NCBI GenBank assembly: GCA_903873915.1
Contig: CAIQQH010000113.1
Span: forward strand, 1 to 64,000
Source: an uncultured Flavobacteriia bacterium
GTDB taxonomy: Bacteria; Bacteroidota; Bacteroidia; Flavobacteriales_D; Crocinitomicaceae
Direction: 5' to 3'
DNA length: 64,000 bases
Under the pieces are notes generated by a model that saw only the letters and a program-made list of their open reading frames with translations, was not told where the DNA came from and made no database searches. The translations under genes and the position numbers were made by a program. Of the stretch, positions 26,498 to 35,773 are shown one piece after another. The first letter of the stretch is position 1. Each line of letters opens with the position of its first letter.

Positions 26498-27189
26498 CAC
26501 CAATCTTTTCTAGAACGAACTGCTGCATTCGTTTCTTTTCCTTTATTTAGTTTTTTCTTCGTTGCAGCCTCCGCACGGGTCAACTTGTCCAGCAAACGGT
26601 CAATGCTTTTGTTGGGCAATTTAGCTCCATTTTCGTCACCTTTTTGGTCCTGAGGATTTGATTTTTCCTGAGGATTTTTATCTTTTTTAGGTGGATTTTT
26701 TTTGTCTTTAGGCTGATTCTTTTTGGACTTTTTTGAGTTGTTCTTGTCTTTGTTTTTTTGTTGTTCCTTCAACTTGCGTATGGCTTCCGACAAGTTGTAG
26801 CGGGTTTTTTCGTTATTTGGATTTTTTCGCAAGGCATTCTTGTATGCGCTAATGGCCTGAGAATATTCCTTCTTCTGCATGAAACTATTGCCAAGATTGT
26901 GATGAACCCTCGCTTGTTTTTTGGTGCTTTTAATTTTTGATTTACTCAGCCATTGCGCTGCAGCGTTGAAGTCCCCCAATCTATAGGCCGTTTGACCGAT
27001 TTCGTTGGCGATGTTTATGTTTTTCGGTGCCTTCTTTTGCGCCGATTGGTAGTACTGAAAAGCAAGCTTGAAATTTTTGTTCGAATAAGCAGTGCGGGCC
27101 ATGTTCAATGAATCACGCCATTCTTGTGTCTTCCCCGAAAAGCCGAGGAGCACGCTGATTGTGAACGATATGAAAATTGCCTTCGTCAT
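26497..27189 (-). CDS. batC: BatC: TPR protein with Lys-rich tail
   Basis: The 230-residue protein has a signal peptide, three TPR units (about 30-135, FKLAFQYYQSAQKKAPKN, YSQAISAYKNALRKNPNN), then a very basic low-complexity stretch of Lys, Asn, Pro and Gln (about 140-190) and a short C-terminal region. It matches BatC, which in other species interacts with the VWA proteins. It starts 1 bp after batB and shares one base with the batD start codon. Confidence 0.85.
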   Translation of the reverse strand: MTKAIFISFTISVLLGFSGKTQEWRDSLNMARTAYSNKNFKLAFQYYQSAQKKAPKNINIANEIGQTAYRLGDFNAAAQWLSKSKIKSTKKQARVHHNLGNSFMQKKEYSQAISAYKNALRKNPNNEKTRYNLSEAIRKLKEQQKNKDKNNSKKSKKNQPKDKKNPPKKDKNPQEKSNPQDQKGDENGAKLPNKSIDRLLDKLTRAEAATKKKLNKGKETNAAVRSRKDW

Positions 27190-27190
27190 T

Positions 27191-28339
27191 TTATCTGTTC
27201 CTTCGTTTCAGCCAATTTGTGCCCGTAATCAAGAGAAGACCACAAATCAAGGATGCAAATAACGGAATTTGATATTGATTTTTCGCTACGTCAAATTCCT
27301 GTTCTTGGCCCTTTGAACGCTTCATTCGGTTAATTTGTGTTAAAATGGGCTTTAAGTCAGGGAATCCTTCGGAGCTAAGAGCAGCTGTGCCTTTGGATTT
27401 TGAGGCAAGTTCACGGATGAGGTTTGGATTCATGCGTGAAACAACCAATTGCCCACGCCCATTTCGCTTGTAACCGAGTTCGGGACGAAGCGGATCAGTT
27501 GGAACAGGCCCCCCATTGGTGGAGCCAATACCAAGTATGGCCATCTCAATGTTCTTGTCGCGAATGGAATCAATGATCGTTGATGGGTCATCCTCGTGAT
27601 TTTCTCCATCGGTGATGAGCAAAATTCCTTTTGAAGTTTTGGACTTGGTGAACATGGTATTTGCCGTTTGCAAGGCTGCTTTAATGTTTGTGCCTTGATT
27701 GGAGAACATCGAGGTTTCAATTTCATCGATGAACAATTTTGCGGCTGAATAGTCCGATGTCATGGGCAGTTGTACATAGGCACCACCTGCAAAGACGCAA
27801 ACCCCCACTTTTTCACCTGTAAATTGATTCACCAACTGATTGAGCGCACGCTTGGCACTGACCAATCGCGAACTTCCTCCACGCATGTCTTTGGTGTTCA
27901 TCGAATTGGACACATCCAAGCAGATCACCAATTCAAGTGTTTTTGTCCTTGACCGTTCTCGTTTTGTGCCCATGGAAGGTTGTGCCATGGCCAGCACAAG
28001 AAACACGAGAAAAGAACGAAACAGAAGAAAATGCAAAAGTGACTTATTGGGTAGAATGGGTTGAAAAACGGAAGACTGAAGCGTGATCGGAATTTTTCCC
28101 AAACGGTGATTCATTCTCCGTAAATTGACGAAATAGAGAAAATAAATGGGGATCAAAAGGAGCAGGTACCAAAGTTGTTCATCCTTCAAAAAAACCAACT
28201 GTATTTTCGCAGTTTCCTCAGTAAAAAAGCCGAAGGACAATAAAACCAAAATGACAACAAGCCAAAAGCTGAACTCGAAAAGTAGGGCTCTTGACACCAT
28301 GCGAAACACTGGAAAAATATGTTGCTTCTTATTGCTCAT
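27191..28339 (-). CDS. batB: BatB: von Willebrand factor A membrane protein
   Basis: The 382-residue protein has N-terminal membrane segments, a VWA domain with an intact MIDAS (LVICLDVSNSMN as DxSxS, QGTNIKAAL threonine, LLITDGENHED aspartate) and a C-terminal membrane segment. It pairs with BatA in the Bat complex. The chosen ATG (28339) overlaps the batA end by 11 bp; a longer frame to 28363 would overlap more. Confidence 0.87.
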   Translation of the reverse strand: MSNKKQHIFPVFRMVSRALLFEFSFWLVVILVLLSFGFFTEETAKIQLVFLKDEQLWYLLLLIPIYFLYFVNLRRMNHRLGKIPITLQSSVFQPILPNKSLLHFLLFRSFLVFLVLAMAQPSMGTKRERSRTKTLELVICLDVSNSMNTKDMRGGSSRLVSAKRALNQLVNQFTGEKVGVCVFAGGAYVQLPMTSDYSAAKLFIDEIETSMFSNQGTNIKAALQTANTMFTKSKTSKGILLITDGENHEDDPSTIIDSIRDKNIEMAILGIGSTNGGPVPTDPLRPELGYKRNGRGQLVVSRMNPNLIRELASKSKGTAALSSEGFPDLKPILTQINRMKRSKGQEQEFDVAKNQYQIPLFASLICGLLLITGTNWLKRRNR

Positions 28340-29360
28340 TTCTAAATACCATTCGTTGAACAATCCAAGTGATGCATGCGAGCATTAAGGCCCAATTTAA
28401 AAAAGCCATTGGTGTGGCTGGGGGATCCGATGAATACTTTTTGTCTGTCAGTTTTTGCTTCTCCAGCTTTTCAATTTCAGCATAGATTTTTTGCAGACTG
28501 GCTTCATCTGTCGCTCGGAAATATTGACCATTGGTTAAAGTCGCAATCTTCATGAGCAGTTCTTCGTCAATCTCGACAGGCATGTTCTCGTAGCGAACGC
28601 CAAAAGGGGTGGAAACGGGAGTGGGTGCTTCGCCATTGCTACCCACACCAATGGTGTACACACGAATTTTTTTGGCACGAGCTACCTCAGCTGCCGTGAT
28701 TGGATCGGTGTCACCTGCGGTATTTGTTCCATCGGTAAGGAGGATAATCACCCGAGATGGTAAACTGTCGTTGCGCAAGCGGGTTACGGCCGTTCCCAGA
28801 CCAGTGCCAATCGCCGTTCCTCCTTCAAGTCCTTCAGGGGAGACAGCATCGATTTGTTGCTTCAAAATTTCATGGTCCATGGTCGCTGGACAAGCGGTAT
28901 AGGCTTCACCTGCATAGACTACCAAACCAATTCGATCCCCTCTGCGCCCGTCAATGAATTGCTTGGCGACGCGCTTGGATGCTTCCAATCTATTGGGTTC
29001 AAAATCCATGGCGAGCATCGACACGGACACATCCAGCGCAATGACGATGTCGATTCCTTTTTTGAAGTCTTGATGAACTCCCTCGGGTGATTCTGGATGG
29101 TAGGGTTTTGTCATTGACACAATTACCAATCCCAATGAAGCTAAATAGGAAAAAACGATGATTGAGCGTAGAATTGGAATCCACCGACTTGAAAAAGTTG
29201 ACTGTTCAGTCGGTTTCCCAGTGAATTTTAAGAATCCTGGTGCTTGAGTCTCCTTTTTCTGCCACAAAAAATAAGCGATGGGTAGCAGCGCTAAAGCCAT
29301 GAACCAAAGCGGCGCGAAGTACTCGTACTCCCAAAAGGCGATGTTCCATTGATCAAACAT
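28329..29360 (-). CDS. batA: BatA: von Willebrand factor A membrane protein
   Basis: The 343-residue protein has two N-terminal membrane segments (about 12-30, 60-85), a VWA domain with MIDAS residues (DIVIALDVSVSML, GGTAIGTGLGTA, VIILLTDGTNTAGD) and a C-terminal membrane segment (about 320-338). BatA and BatB are the paired VWA proteins of the aerotolerance complex. Its start overlaps the end of the upstream gene by 8 bp. Confidence 0.88.
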   Translation of the reverse strand: MFDQWNIAFWEYEYFAPLWFMALALLPIAYFLWQKKETQAPGFLKFTGKPTEQSTFSSRWIPILRSIIVFSYLASLGLVIVSMTKPYHPESPEGVHQDFKKGIDIVIALDVSVSMLAMDFEPNRLEASKRVAKQFIDGRRGDRIGLVVYAGEAYTACPATMDHEILKQQIDAVSPEGLEGGTAIGTGLGTAVTRLRNDSLPSRVIILLTDGTNTAGDTDPITAAEVARAKKIRVYTIGVGSNGEAPTPVSTPFGVRYENMPVEIDEELLMKIATLTNGQYFRATDEASLQKIYAEIEKLEKQKLTDKKYSSDPPATPMAFLNWALMLACITWIVQRMVFRNEQ

Positions 29361-30297
29361 GTGTTAACCTTTCATCAGTTGTTTGTTCGACAATGTTGCG
29401 GCAATCGTCCAAATTTGCACGAATAATCCTTTCTTCAGGTACAGATTTCGCAAACTTCACCATGTCTGAGCCGTTCAAGATAACCCCAATCTCAGTGAGT
29501 AGTTTCTCGCTCACTCCATATTGCTTTAAGATCAGCTGCGCTTCGATGCTTGTCTTTTCAAGCAGATTGATGCTGAAGTGCTCCGATAGGTACTGGCGCA
29601 AGATGAAAGAAAGCTCGATGTAATGTTCCTTCAATTGGTTCTTTTCCCAAAGACGTTTCTGCTCGAGTTGCAAAATCGATTGAAGTGTTTTTTCTTTTAG
29701 AGAAAGCGTAATTTCCTCGTTAGGGATTTCTTTTTTCCGTCGAAAAAACCAAAAAAGGACGGCTGTCAAACCAATAATTGACAACACTGCCCATCCCCAT
29801 TTATTGAGGAATGAGACGAGCGCAAAAGGCTCATCCGGTAAATCAGAATAGGTTTCTTCTATGTCGAAAATTTTTCCACCTTCTTTTTGGACAACCAAGC
29901 GTGCATTTAAATCTGTTCCCGGCAATGTGACATCTTTTTCGTTGATGTTGACCTTTTGTGCTGCGAGCCGATAAGTCCCTTCATCCCAAGGAACGAGCAC
30001 ATAGCTCCCTTTCCAAAATCTTTTGCCGTTTATGAGAACAACGGTATCCATGAATTCCCCAATAATTTCAATTTCTGAGGCGGAAACAGCGCTGGTATCA
30101 CCCGATTTTGTTGCGGGAAAGTTTCCTTTTAAGGGAATGTGAATGTAGCTAGCGTCCTTCTGAAGCGGCACCAGATAGCTTAATGTGACTCGCTTACCAA
30201 TCAGCACATCATTTTGTGAGAGGGTCGCCGACGGTGCTTGTGACCGTAGAACAAACCCAGTGAAAATGAAAACTACTATGGCAATGAACTCGCGCAT
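29353..30297 (-). CDS. Bat-operon membrane protein (DUF4381-like)
   Basis: The 314-residue protein has a signal peptide, a periplasmic beta-rich region (about 20-160), one membrane segment (about 172-190, WGWAVLSIIGLTAVLFWFF) and a cytoplasmic helical part. The tail sequence (LWEKNQLKEHYIELSFILRQYLSEHFSINLLEKTS) resembles the DUF4381-type proteins usually found between the DUF58 gene and batA. Its exact job in the complex is unknown. It overlaps batA by 8 bp and touches the DUF58 gene by 1 bp. Confidence 0.75.
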   Translation of the reverse strand: MREFIAIVVFIFTGFVLRSQAPSATLSQNDVLIGKRVTLSYLVPLQKDASYIHIPLKGNFPATKSGDTSAVSASEIEIIGEFMDTVVLINGKRFWKGSYVLVPWDEGTYRLAAQKVNINEKDVTLPGTDLNARLVVQKEGGKIFDIEETYSDLPDEPFALVSFLNKWGWAVLSIIGLTAVLFWFFRRKKEIPNEEITLSLKEKTLQSILQLEQKRLWEKNQLKEHYIELSFILRQYLSEHFSINLLEKTSIEAQLILKQYGVSEKLLTEIGVILNGSDMVKFAKSVPEERIIRANLDDCRNIVEQTTDERLTHV

Positions 30298-31172
30298 TAT
30301 CGCTGTTTAAAGAGTGTAATGAGTGGACGAATGATGTCATCGTCCGTTTTGAGGATGACATTGTCGATGCCGCTGCGATTGAAGGCCTGCGTCAATTGGT
30401 TTTCGCGTTCAGTAAATTGGGACGAGAAACGTTCCCTCATTGCTGGATCGCTTGAATTGACCCAAGTTGTTTTGCCTGTCTCCGCATTCAAGAGTGATAC
30501 AATTCCCATGTTGGGAAATATTTCTTCTGCCTGATCCTTTAAGCGAATCGCAATGGTATCGTGGCGCTTAGCAGTGAGTCGCATGCTGTCGATAAAATTA
30601 GGGTCGTCTGAAAAATCACTGATGACGAAACTAATGGTTCGTTTTTTTTGCGTGTTGCGTAGGAATTTTAATCCTTCGCTTAGGTTCGTTCCTTTCGATG
30701 TTGGCACAAAACTCATCAATTCCCTCAGTATAAGTAAGGTGTGTTTTTTTCCTTTTTCGGGAGTGATGTACTTTTCGACCTTATCGCTAATGAAAAGCGC
30801 ACCCACTTTATCGTTGTTTTCGATGGCTGAAAAAGCGAGTATTGCAGAGGTTTCCAGTGCCAAATCGCGTTTTGTTCGTTCGGTAGTCCCAAAATCTGTG
30901 GAGCCAGAAACGTCTATAATCAGCATGATGGTCAATTCGCGTTCCTCATTGAACACTTTGACATGCGGTTCATTGTAGCGCGCTGTGACATTCCAGTCTA
31001 TTGTTCGAATTTCATCGCCAAAGTGGTAATCCCGAACTTCGCTGAAGGCCATTCCTCTTCCTTTAAAGGCCGAATGGTATTCGCCAGAGAACATGTGCTT
31101 GGTCAATCCTTTTGTTCGGATTTCCAGACGACGAATTTTTTTGAGCAGTTCGGATGTTTCCACACGATTCAA
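30297..31172 (-). CDS. DUF58-domain protein of the MoxR/Bat operon
   Basis: The 291-residue cytoplasmic protein has the DUF58 signature GRGMAFSEVRDYHFGDEIRTIDWNVTARYNEPHVKVFNEERE. A degenerate VWA-like fold follows (MLIIDVSGSTDFG, GTNLSEGLKFL, FVISDFSDDPN). DUF58 proteins are encoded next to MoxR AAA ATPases and are thought to be their clients or adaptors. It abuts moxR (stop and start adjacent) and is the second gene of the operon. Confidence 0.9.
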   Translation of the reverse strand: MNRVETSELLKKIRRLEIRTKGLTKHMFSGEYHSAFKGRGMAFSEVRDYHFGDEIRTIDWNVTARYNEPHVKVFNEERELTIMLIIDVSGSTDFGTTERTKRDLALETSAILAFSAIENNDKVGALFISDKVEKYITPEKGKKHTLLILRELMSFVPTSKGTNLSEGLKFLRNTQKKRTISFVISDFSDDPNFIDSMRLTAKRHDTIAIRLKDQAEEIFPNMGIVSLLNAETGKTTWVNSSDPAMRERFSSQFTERENQLTQAFNRSGIDNVILKTDDDIIRPLITLFKQR

Positions 31173-32195
31173 TTAGGGCACTTCAACCTTGCTGACGATG
31201 CGCGATAGGATTTCTGTGGCGTTCATGTCTTCGGCCTCGGCCTCGTAAGTCAAGCCAATGCGGTGGCGCATCACATCCGGTGCAACCGCGCGAATATCTT
31301 CTGGTACCACATACGCTCTTCCATTCAAAAAGGCGTGTGCCTTTCCTGCTAGTGCAAGGTTAATGCTCGCTCGCGGGGAACATCCAAAAGAGATCAATGG
31401 TTTCAAGAATCCGAGTCCATATTTTTCAGGTTCGCGCGTCGCAAATACGAGGTCGACGATATACTGTTCGATTTTTTCGTCCAAATAGACCTCTCGAACA
31501 AGAGCACGTGCACGTGAAATGTCTTCCGCTTTCATGACGTTCACGCAGGAGGGCAATCCACCAGTGACCACATTGCCGCGTATGATTTGTTTTTCTTCCT
31601 CCTTGTTTGGATAAGCGAGAATCACTTTCAGCATAAAACGGTCAACTTGAGCCTCAGGAAGTGGATAGGTTCCTTCTTGATCAATAGGGTTCTGTGTGGC
31701 CAAGACCAAGAATGGATTCGGTAAAGGATAGGTAGTGTCACCAATGGTGATTTGTCGTTCTTGCATGGCCTCGAGCAAGGCACTTTGCACCTTTGCTGGT
31801 GCGCGATTGATTTCATCTGCCAACACGAAATTGGCGAAAACAGGACCTTTCTTTACTGTGAACTGCTCACTTTTCTGATTGTAAATCATGGTTCCCGTAA
31901 CATCTGCGGGCAACAAGTCTGGAGTAAATTGAATGCGACTAAATTGCACATCAATCGCCTCAGAGAGTGTCTTAATGGCAAGTGTCTTGGCAAGTCCCGG
32001 AACTCCTTCGAGCAATACGTGTCCATCGGCCAGTAGCGCAATGAGCAATCGATCTATCATGTAGCTTTGCCCTACAATGACCTTCGCAATCTCATCTTTC
32101 AGTTGTTTGATGAGGATAAATTCCAATTGAATTTTATCGTTTAAAAAGCGCAGTGCTTCTGCCGGAGTAGTTGTGATGTTTGAATTCTCGTTCAT
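31173..32195 (-). CDS. MoxR-family AAA+ ATPase
   Basis: The 340-residue ATPase has Walker A (LLEGVPGLAKT), Walker B (FVLADEINRAP), sensor 1 (FLVLATQNPIDQEGTYPLPEAQVDRFM) and an arginine finger region typical of MoxR. MoxR proteins act as chaperones that load metal or assemble VWA complexes, here the Bat proteins. The ATG at 32195 was chosen; a 13-residue longer frame starts too near the likely promoter. This is the first gene of the eight-gene operon ending with batE. Confidence 0.92.
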   Translation of the reverse strand: MNENSNITTTPAEALRFLNDKIQLEFILIKQLKDEIAKVIVGQSYMIDRLLIALLADGHVLLEGVPGLAKTLAIKTLSEAIDVQFSRIQFTPDLLPADVTGTMIYNQKSEQFTVKKGPVFANFVLADEINRAPAKVQSALLEAMQERQITIGDTTYPLPNPFLVLATQNPIDQEGTYPLPEAQVDRFMLKVILAYPNKEEEKQIIRGNVVTGGLPSCVNVMKAEDISRARALVREVYLDEKIEQYIVDLVFATREPEKYGLGFLKPLISFGCSPRASINLALAGKAHAFLNGRAYVVPEDIRAVAPDVMRHRIGLTYEAEAEDMNATEILSRIVSKVEVP

Positions 32196-32297
32196 TTTAA
32201 ATTTTTGTTCGAAACACACAAAGTTCACAAACATTCACTCCACGACCTTTGGAAGTGCTGTTAATTCTTGTTAATATTGTAATGCTAACCACTTACG

Positions 32298-32663
32298 ATG
32301 ATGAATAAACGAACCTGTCTAGAATGCAGTCATGCTTTGACTGGACGTAGGGATCAGAAATTTTGTTCTGACCACTGCCGAAACTCCTTCAACAACCGAA
32401 AAAATGAGGATGCGACTGAACACATGCGCCGCATCAACAACATTTTGCGCAAAAACCGACTGATCTTAAAAGCTTATCTTGTCGATGGCAATACCAAGGC
32501 ACACGGCATTCAGTTGGCTGATGAGGGCTTCAATTTTCATTACTTCACCAATACCTACCGAACACGTGAAGGTGTCGATTTTTTCTTCTGCTACGACCAT
32601 GGGTATATTCGTGAGGAAAACGAGGTGTACCACATTGTACTGAAGCAGGAGTCACTGCGCTAA
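32298..32663 (+). CDS. Small zinc-ribbon protein
   Basis: The 121-residue protein begins with a compact Cys-rich motif, CLECSHALTGRRDQKFCSDHC, that should bind one zinc (CxxC then CxxxC). Next are a helix (NNRKNEDATEHMRRINNILRKNRLIL) and a C-terminal domain with aromatic strands (FNFHYFTNTYRTREGVDFFFCYDHGY). I recognise the type as a conserved Bacteroidota protein of unknown function; the zinc ribbon suggests nucleic-acid or protein binding. An adjacent second ATG is equally possible as start. Confidence 0.7.
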   Translation: MMNKRTCLECSHALTGRRDQKFCSDHCRNSFNNRKNEDATEHMRRINNILRKNRLILKAYLVDGNTKAHGIQLADEGFNFHYFTNTYRTREGVDFFFCYDHGYIREENEVYHIVLKQESLR

Positions 32664-32733
32664 GTACTGATTTCCATTATTTTCTAAAAACTGAAACTGA
32701 ACGTTAATTTAAAATTGTTCTTTTGCAGTTGGA

Positions 32734-35130
32734 ATGGGGACGCGCGAAGTGAAAGCACAAGTGAAGTGTATAGTTAGGAGATTTTTCCTGCTCATTGTAG
32801 TTTGTGCTTTATCGAATTCTGCCTTTTCCATGACTTCTAAGGAGAAAGAAACTATCTCTAAGGTGGAAGGTTTAATCCAGACGGGCCAACTGAAAATGGC
32901 CGAAAAAACCTTGATTTCGCAGTTGAAGTCAGGTCGGGGAAGTACAGAAGCCCGCTATCAATTTTCCAAACTCTTAAGCAAGGCATACCTGATTCAGCAA
33001 ATCTTCGATAAATACCTGTTGAATTCGGACAAGTCGTTGACCTTTGCCAAACGCTTACATCCCATTTATGTGTCCGAAGTGTATGCCCAAAAGGCCTACT
33101 ATTGGCACTACATGATGTGGTCAGACAGTGCCTTGGTGTATTCCAATAAAGCCATGGACCTGTTTCGTAAACACAGATCGTCGATGTCAAAAATTGACGT
33201 CCCCTTTATGTATGAGGTTTATGCGATTACCTATTTGTACAGAAATGATGGAGTCAAACCAAGCGAATATTTGGATATACCGATTGCAGACCATAAACGA
33301 AAACAGTTCCAATGGTTCGATTCGGCGCTCTTCTATCAAGAGCGTTTCCCATTTAAGTTTTCCAACGATCTATCTATGTTGTACCGCTCGTATGCCAATC
33401 GCTGGTTGGACTTGGTCGTTGGTGACAGAAGTTCGAACATAACACCCGCGCAACGGTATGCTTTTCAAAAGGCCAATGCGCTATACGATAAAGGAATTGC
33501 ATGTTTGCAACCATGGGATTTCAATGATTTCTTATCGCTCAATGGATTAAAAGGAGCAATTTATACGTACACGAAGAAATTTAGAGAAGCGGATGAGATT
33601 TTTAAAAATACACTGAAAAAAGTAAGGCGAAAAATACTATTTGACCGATCAAAAGTGGCCTTTCAGCCTTTGATGGTCTTCTTAACTTTTTATACCCGAA
33701 ACACCTTGAGTTTGACCTACGACAGCAAGTCAATCGATGCGCAAATTGCTATCCTGCGGATGCTTCGTTCCGATTTCTGGCGAAGTTTTGATGCGAAAAA
33801 TGATTTGCCTTATGATCCCTACCGCACCTCACCCTACATCAACCTCTTTAATCTCTATGCCTTTAAATCCCAGCATGAGGAAAATGGATTAGCAGATTTC
33901 ACCAAGGCTACGTCTTACTTAGTTACCTTGAAAAGTTACTTCCATTTTTTAAAGAATTGGCCCGATCAAACGTTTCAATCCACACCCTTCGTCCAAATTG
34001 CCTCTATTCAAAAGCAGTTGAAAAAGAACGAATGCTTTTTGTTGACGCTCAATGAGAGCGAAATGTTGGAAGGAAAAAAAATCTTGGTCACACGTTCAAA
34101 GGTGTCTTTTGTGAAATCGACGACGACTGGTCTTTTGAACGAAAGATCTTGCGACACACTCAATTTCAAGACCTTTCAACGGATGAGTTATCAGGATTTC
34201 ACGAAGAACTTCTCAGATGTGCTTCGGGCTTTGCCAAAGATGAGAAAGGTGTATATCTGTTACGACGATAAGAATCCTTACGAGATGATGTTGAAAGACA
34301 CTTCGGCCACGGGGTATTCAAATGCTCATTATCTTGCGAACTCCATCAACTTTGTTCGTGTGTACGATCCAATCACCTATTTTAAAGGCGACAAGGTACT
34401 TCATCCAAGACGCATGGATGTTCGTTTTTTACGCCAAAAGGATGGGACGAAGCTGCCATTCATGAATGAGTTTTTCAATCAGTTTGAAACAACGTTCGAC
34501 TATTCGAAAAAGTCCTATTCTGGCGATATGAAAAAAAGTCTCTTTCCGCCAGGTATATTTCACCTCTATGGTCACGGAGAATTTACGATGGATGAAGAGG
34601 CGAAAACTCCAGCGTTTCAGTTGCGTTATTCCTTGTCGAATGGACCAAAATCAGAACGACGCTTGACAGGTGAGTTTCCGGTGCATCGCGATCTTGTGGT
34701 CTTGAACAATTGTTTTTCGGGCTACGCGAATTTTCTGGTGAATGAGTTCAATCGAACGATTCCTTTGCGCATCTTGAGTAATGGTGCCAAGGCGGTGCTC
34801 GTTTCTCCACATAAAGTGGACGACTTTTTTTCTTCTGAGTTCTTTAAGGTGTTTTACCAGAAAATTGCAGCAGGCATGCTCTTCGAAGACGCTGTATTCG
34901 TTGCGCGAAATGAGTTCTTCCAGAAAAATCCAAGCATGCGTCATCCTCAATATTGGGATGCATTTCAGTTGATTCAAAGTTACAAGTTGAGATATATCCC
35001 CATAGAACCTACACGCGATTTTCCTTGGTGGATTTTTCTTCTGATTAGTGCGGATCTTGCCCTAACTGCTGCAGGTGCGATTTTGCTGCGGCACGCACAA
35101 ATTCGTCCTCACTCTTCGAAAGGATCTTAA
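32734..35130 (+). CDS. Membrane-anchored TPR-CHAT caspase-like protease
   Basis: The 798-residue protein has a signal peptide (RRFFLLIVVCALSNSAFS, about 15-32) and a long helical, TPR-like region (about 35-420). A CHAT domain (about 425-760) follows, with its putative catalytic dyad visible: His614 in FHLYGHGEF and Cys660 in VVLNNCFSG, 46 residues apart as in caspase-like proteases. Next come one membrane segment (about 766-788) and a short basic tail. The predicted layout puts the TPR and CHAT parts in the periplasm. Its 3' end overlaps by 86 bp the convergent anti-sigma-like gene. The substrate is unknown. Confidence 0.85.
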   Translation: MGTREVKAQVKCIVRRFFLLIVVCALSNSAFSMTSKEKETISKVEGLIQTGQLKMAEKTLISQLKSGRGSTEARYQFSKLLSKAYLIQQIFDKYLLNSDKSLTFAKRLHPIYVSEVYAQKAYYWHYMMWSDSALVYSNKAMDLFRKHRSSMSKIDVPFMYEVYAITYLYRNDGVKPSEYLDIPIADHKRKQFQWFDSALFYQERFPFKFSNDLSMLYRSYANRWLDLVVGDRSSNITPAQRYAFQKANALYDKGIACLQPWDFNDFLSLNGLKGAIYTYTKKFREADEIFKNTLKKVRRKILFDRSKVAFQPLMVFLTFYTRNTLSLTYDSKSIDAQIAILRMLRSDFWRSFDAKNDLPYDPYRTSPYINLFNLYAFKSQHEENGLADFTKATSYLVTLKSYFHFLKNWPDQTFQSTPFVQIASIQKQLKKNECFLLTLNESEMLEGKKILVTRSKVSFVKSTTTGLLNERSCDTLNFKTFQRMSYQDFTKNFSDVLRALPKMRKVYICYDDKNPYEMMLKDTSATGYSNAHYLANSINFVRVYDPITYFKGDKVLHPRRMDVRFLRQKDGTKLPFMNEFFNQFETTFDYSKKSYSGDMKKSLFPPGIFHLYGHGEFTMDEEAKTPAFQLRYSLSNGPKSERRLTGEFPVHRDLVVLNNCFSGYANFLVNEFNRTIPLRILSNGAKAVLVSPHKVDDFFSSEFFKVFYQKIAAGMLFEDAVFVARNEFFQKNPSMRHPQYWDAFQLIQSYKLRYIPIEPTRDFPWWIFLLISADLALTAAGAILLRHAQIRPHSSKGS

Positions 35131-35773
35131 AGATGCGGATGGCTCTTGAACGTTGATCCATTTCTGTCGCATGGACCCCAATGAAATAAGCGGCCCGATC
35201 TGCAAACTTACTTCGACTCTTCCAAATCGTTTCAAATTGTTGCACTGCAATGTCGTGTTCTCCATTCTCGAAGGCAATCAATGCACTGTAATACTGCACC
35301 GTATCGTTGTTAGGATGGATTCTTTTTACGCGTTGCATCGCAGCTTCTGCTTTTTCGAAGTCCTGTTTTTTATAGTAAAACATAGCATCGGATACATCTA
35401 AACTTGCCGATGTTTCCATATAATTTGGCAATCCTGGATCTTTAAATGTATGGGACAGTTCAATCCGGTTAGAACTCATAAGGTGCATGACACCAGCACT
35501 GCTCAGCACAGCAAAGATGAAGATTGCGGCGTATTTAATGATTCGATATTTTGACGTCTTTTTTGCTTGAAGAGGCGATAGAATGGATTTCTTGTTTGCA
35601 GCCAATTGTTTTCTGATGCGCACGCAATCTCCAGCACATTCATCGTAAAATTCTATAAAGCCAAGAACAGATTCATCCAAATCTTTTCGTTTGCGCAAGC
35701 TTGCCACATGCAAGCGCAAGAGGATGGGTTGATCCAACAACGCCAACAATGAATTTAATGAACGACTATCCAT
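35045..35773 (-). CDS. Single-pass TPR protein, candidate anti-sigma factor
   Basis: The 242-residue protein has a soluble N-terminal part (1-75), one membrane segment (about 78-98) preceded by KKTSKYRIIK (cytoplasmic side), and a C-terminal region of about three TPR units (115-235: DAMFYYKKQDFEKAEAAMQRV, YYSALIAFENGEHDIAVQQF). Its start overlaps the upstream ECF sigma gene by 19 bp. That order and topology are usual for membrane anti-sigma factors, although it lacks a FecR domain and I see no recognisable ZAS motif. The anti-sigma role is inferred. Confidence 0.72.
   Translation of the reverse strand: MDSRSLNSLLALLDQPILLRLHVASLRKRKDLDESVLGFIEFYDECAGDCVRIRKQLAANKKSILSPLQAKKTSKYRIIKYAAIFIFAVLSSAGVMHLMSSNRIELSHTFKDPGLPNYMETSASLDVSDAMFYYKKQDFEKAEAAMQRVKRIHPNNDTVQYYSALIAFENGEHDIAVQQFETIWKSRSKFADRAAYFIGVHATEMDQRSRAIRIFKILSKSEDEFVRAAAKSHLQQLGQDPH

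Noticed and set aside
28329-28339. Identical AATGAGCAATAA overlap at batA/batB and photolyase/bcp taken as a shared regulatory site
   Set aside because: Both simply reflect a C-terminal Asn-Glu-Gln-stop overlapping a Met-Ser-Asn-Lys start; chance is sufficient.
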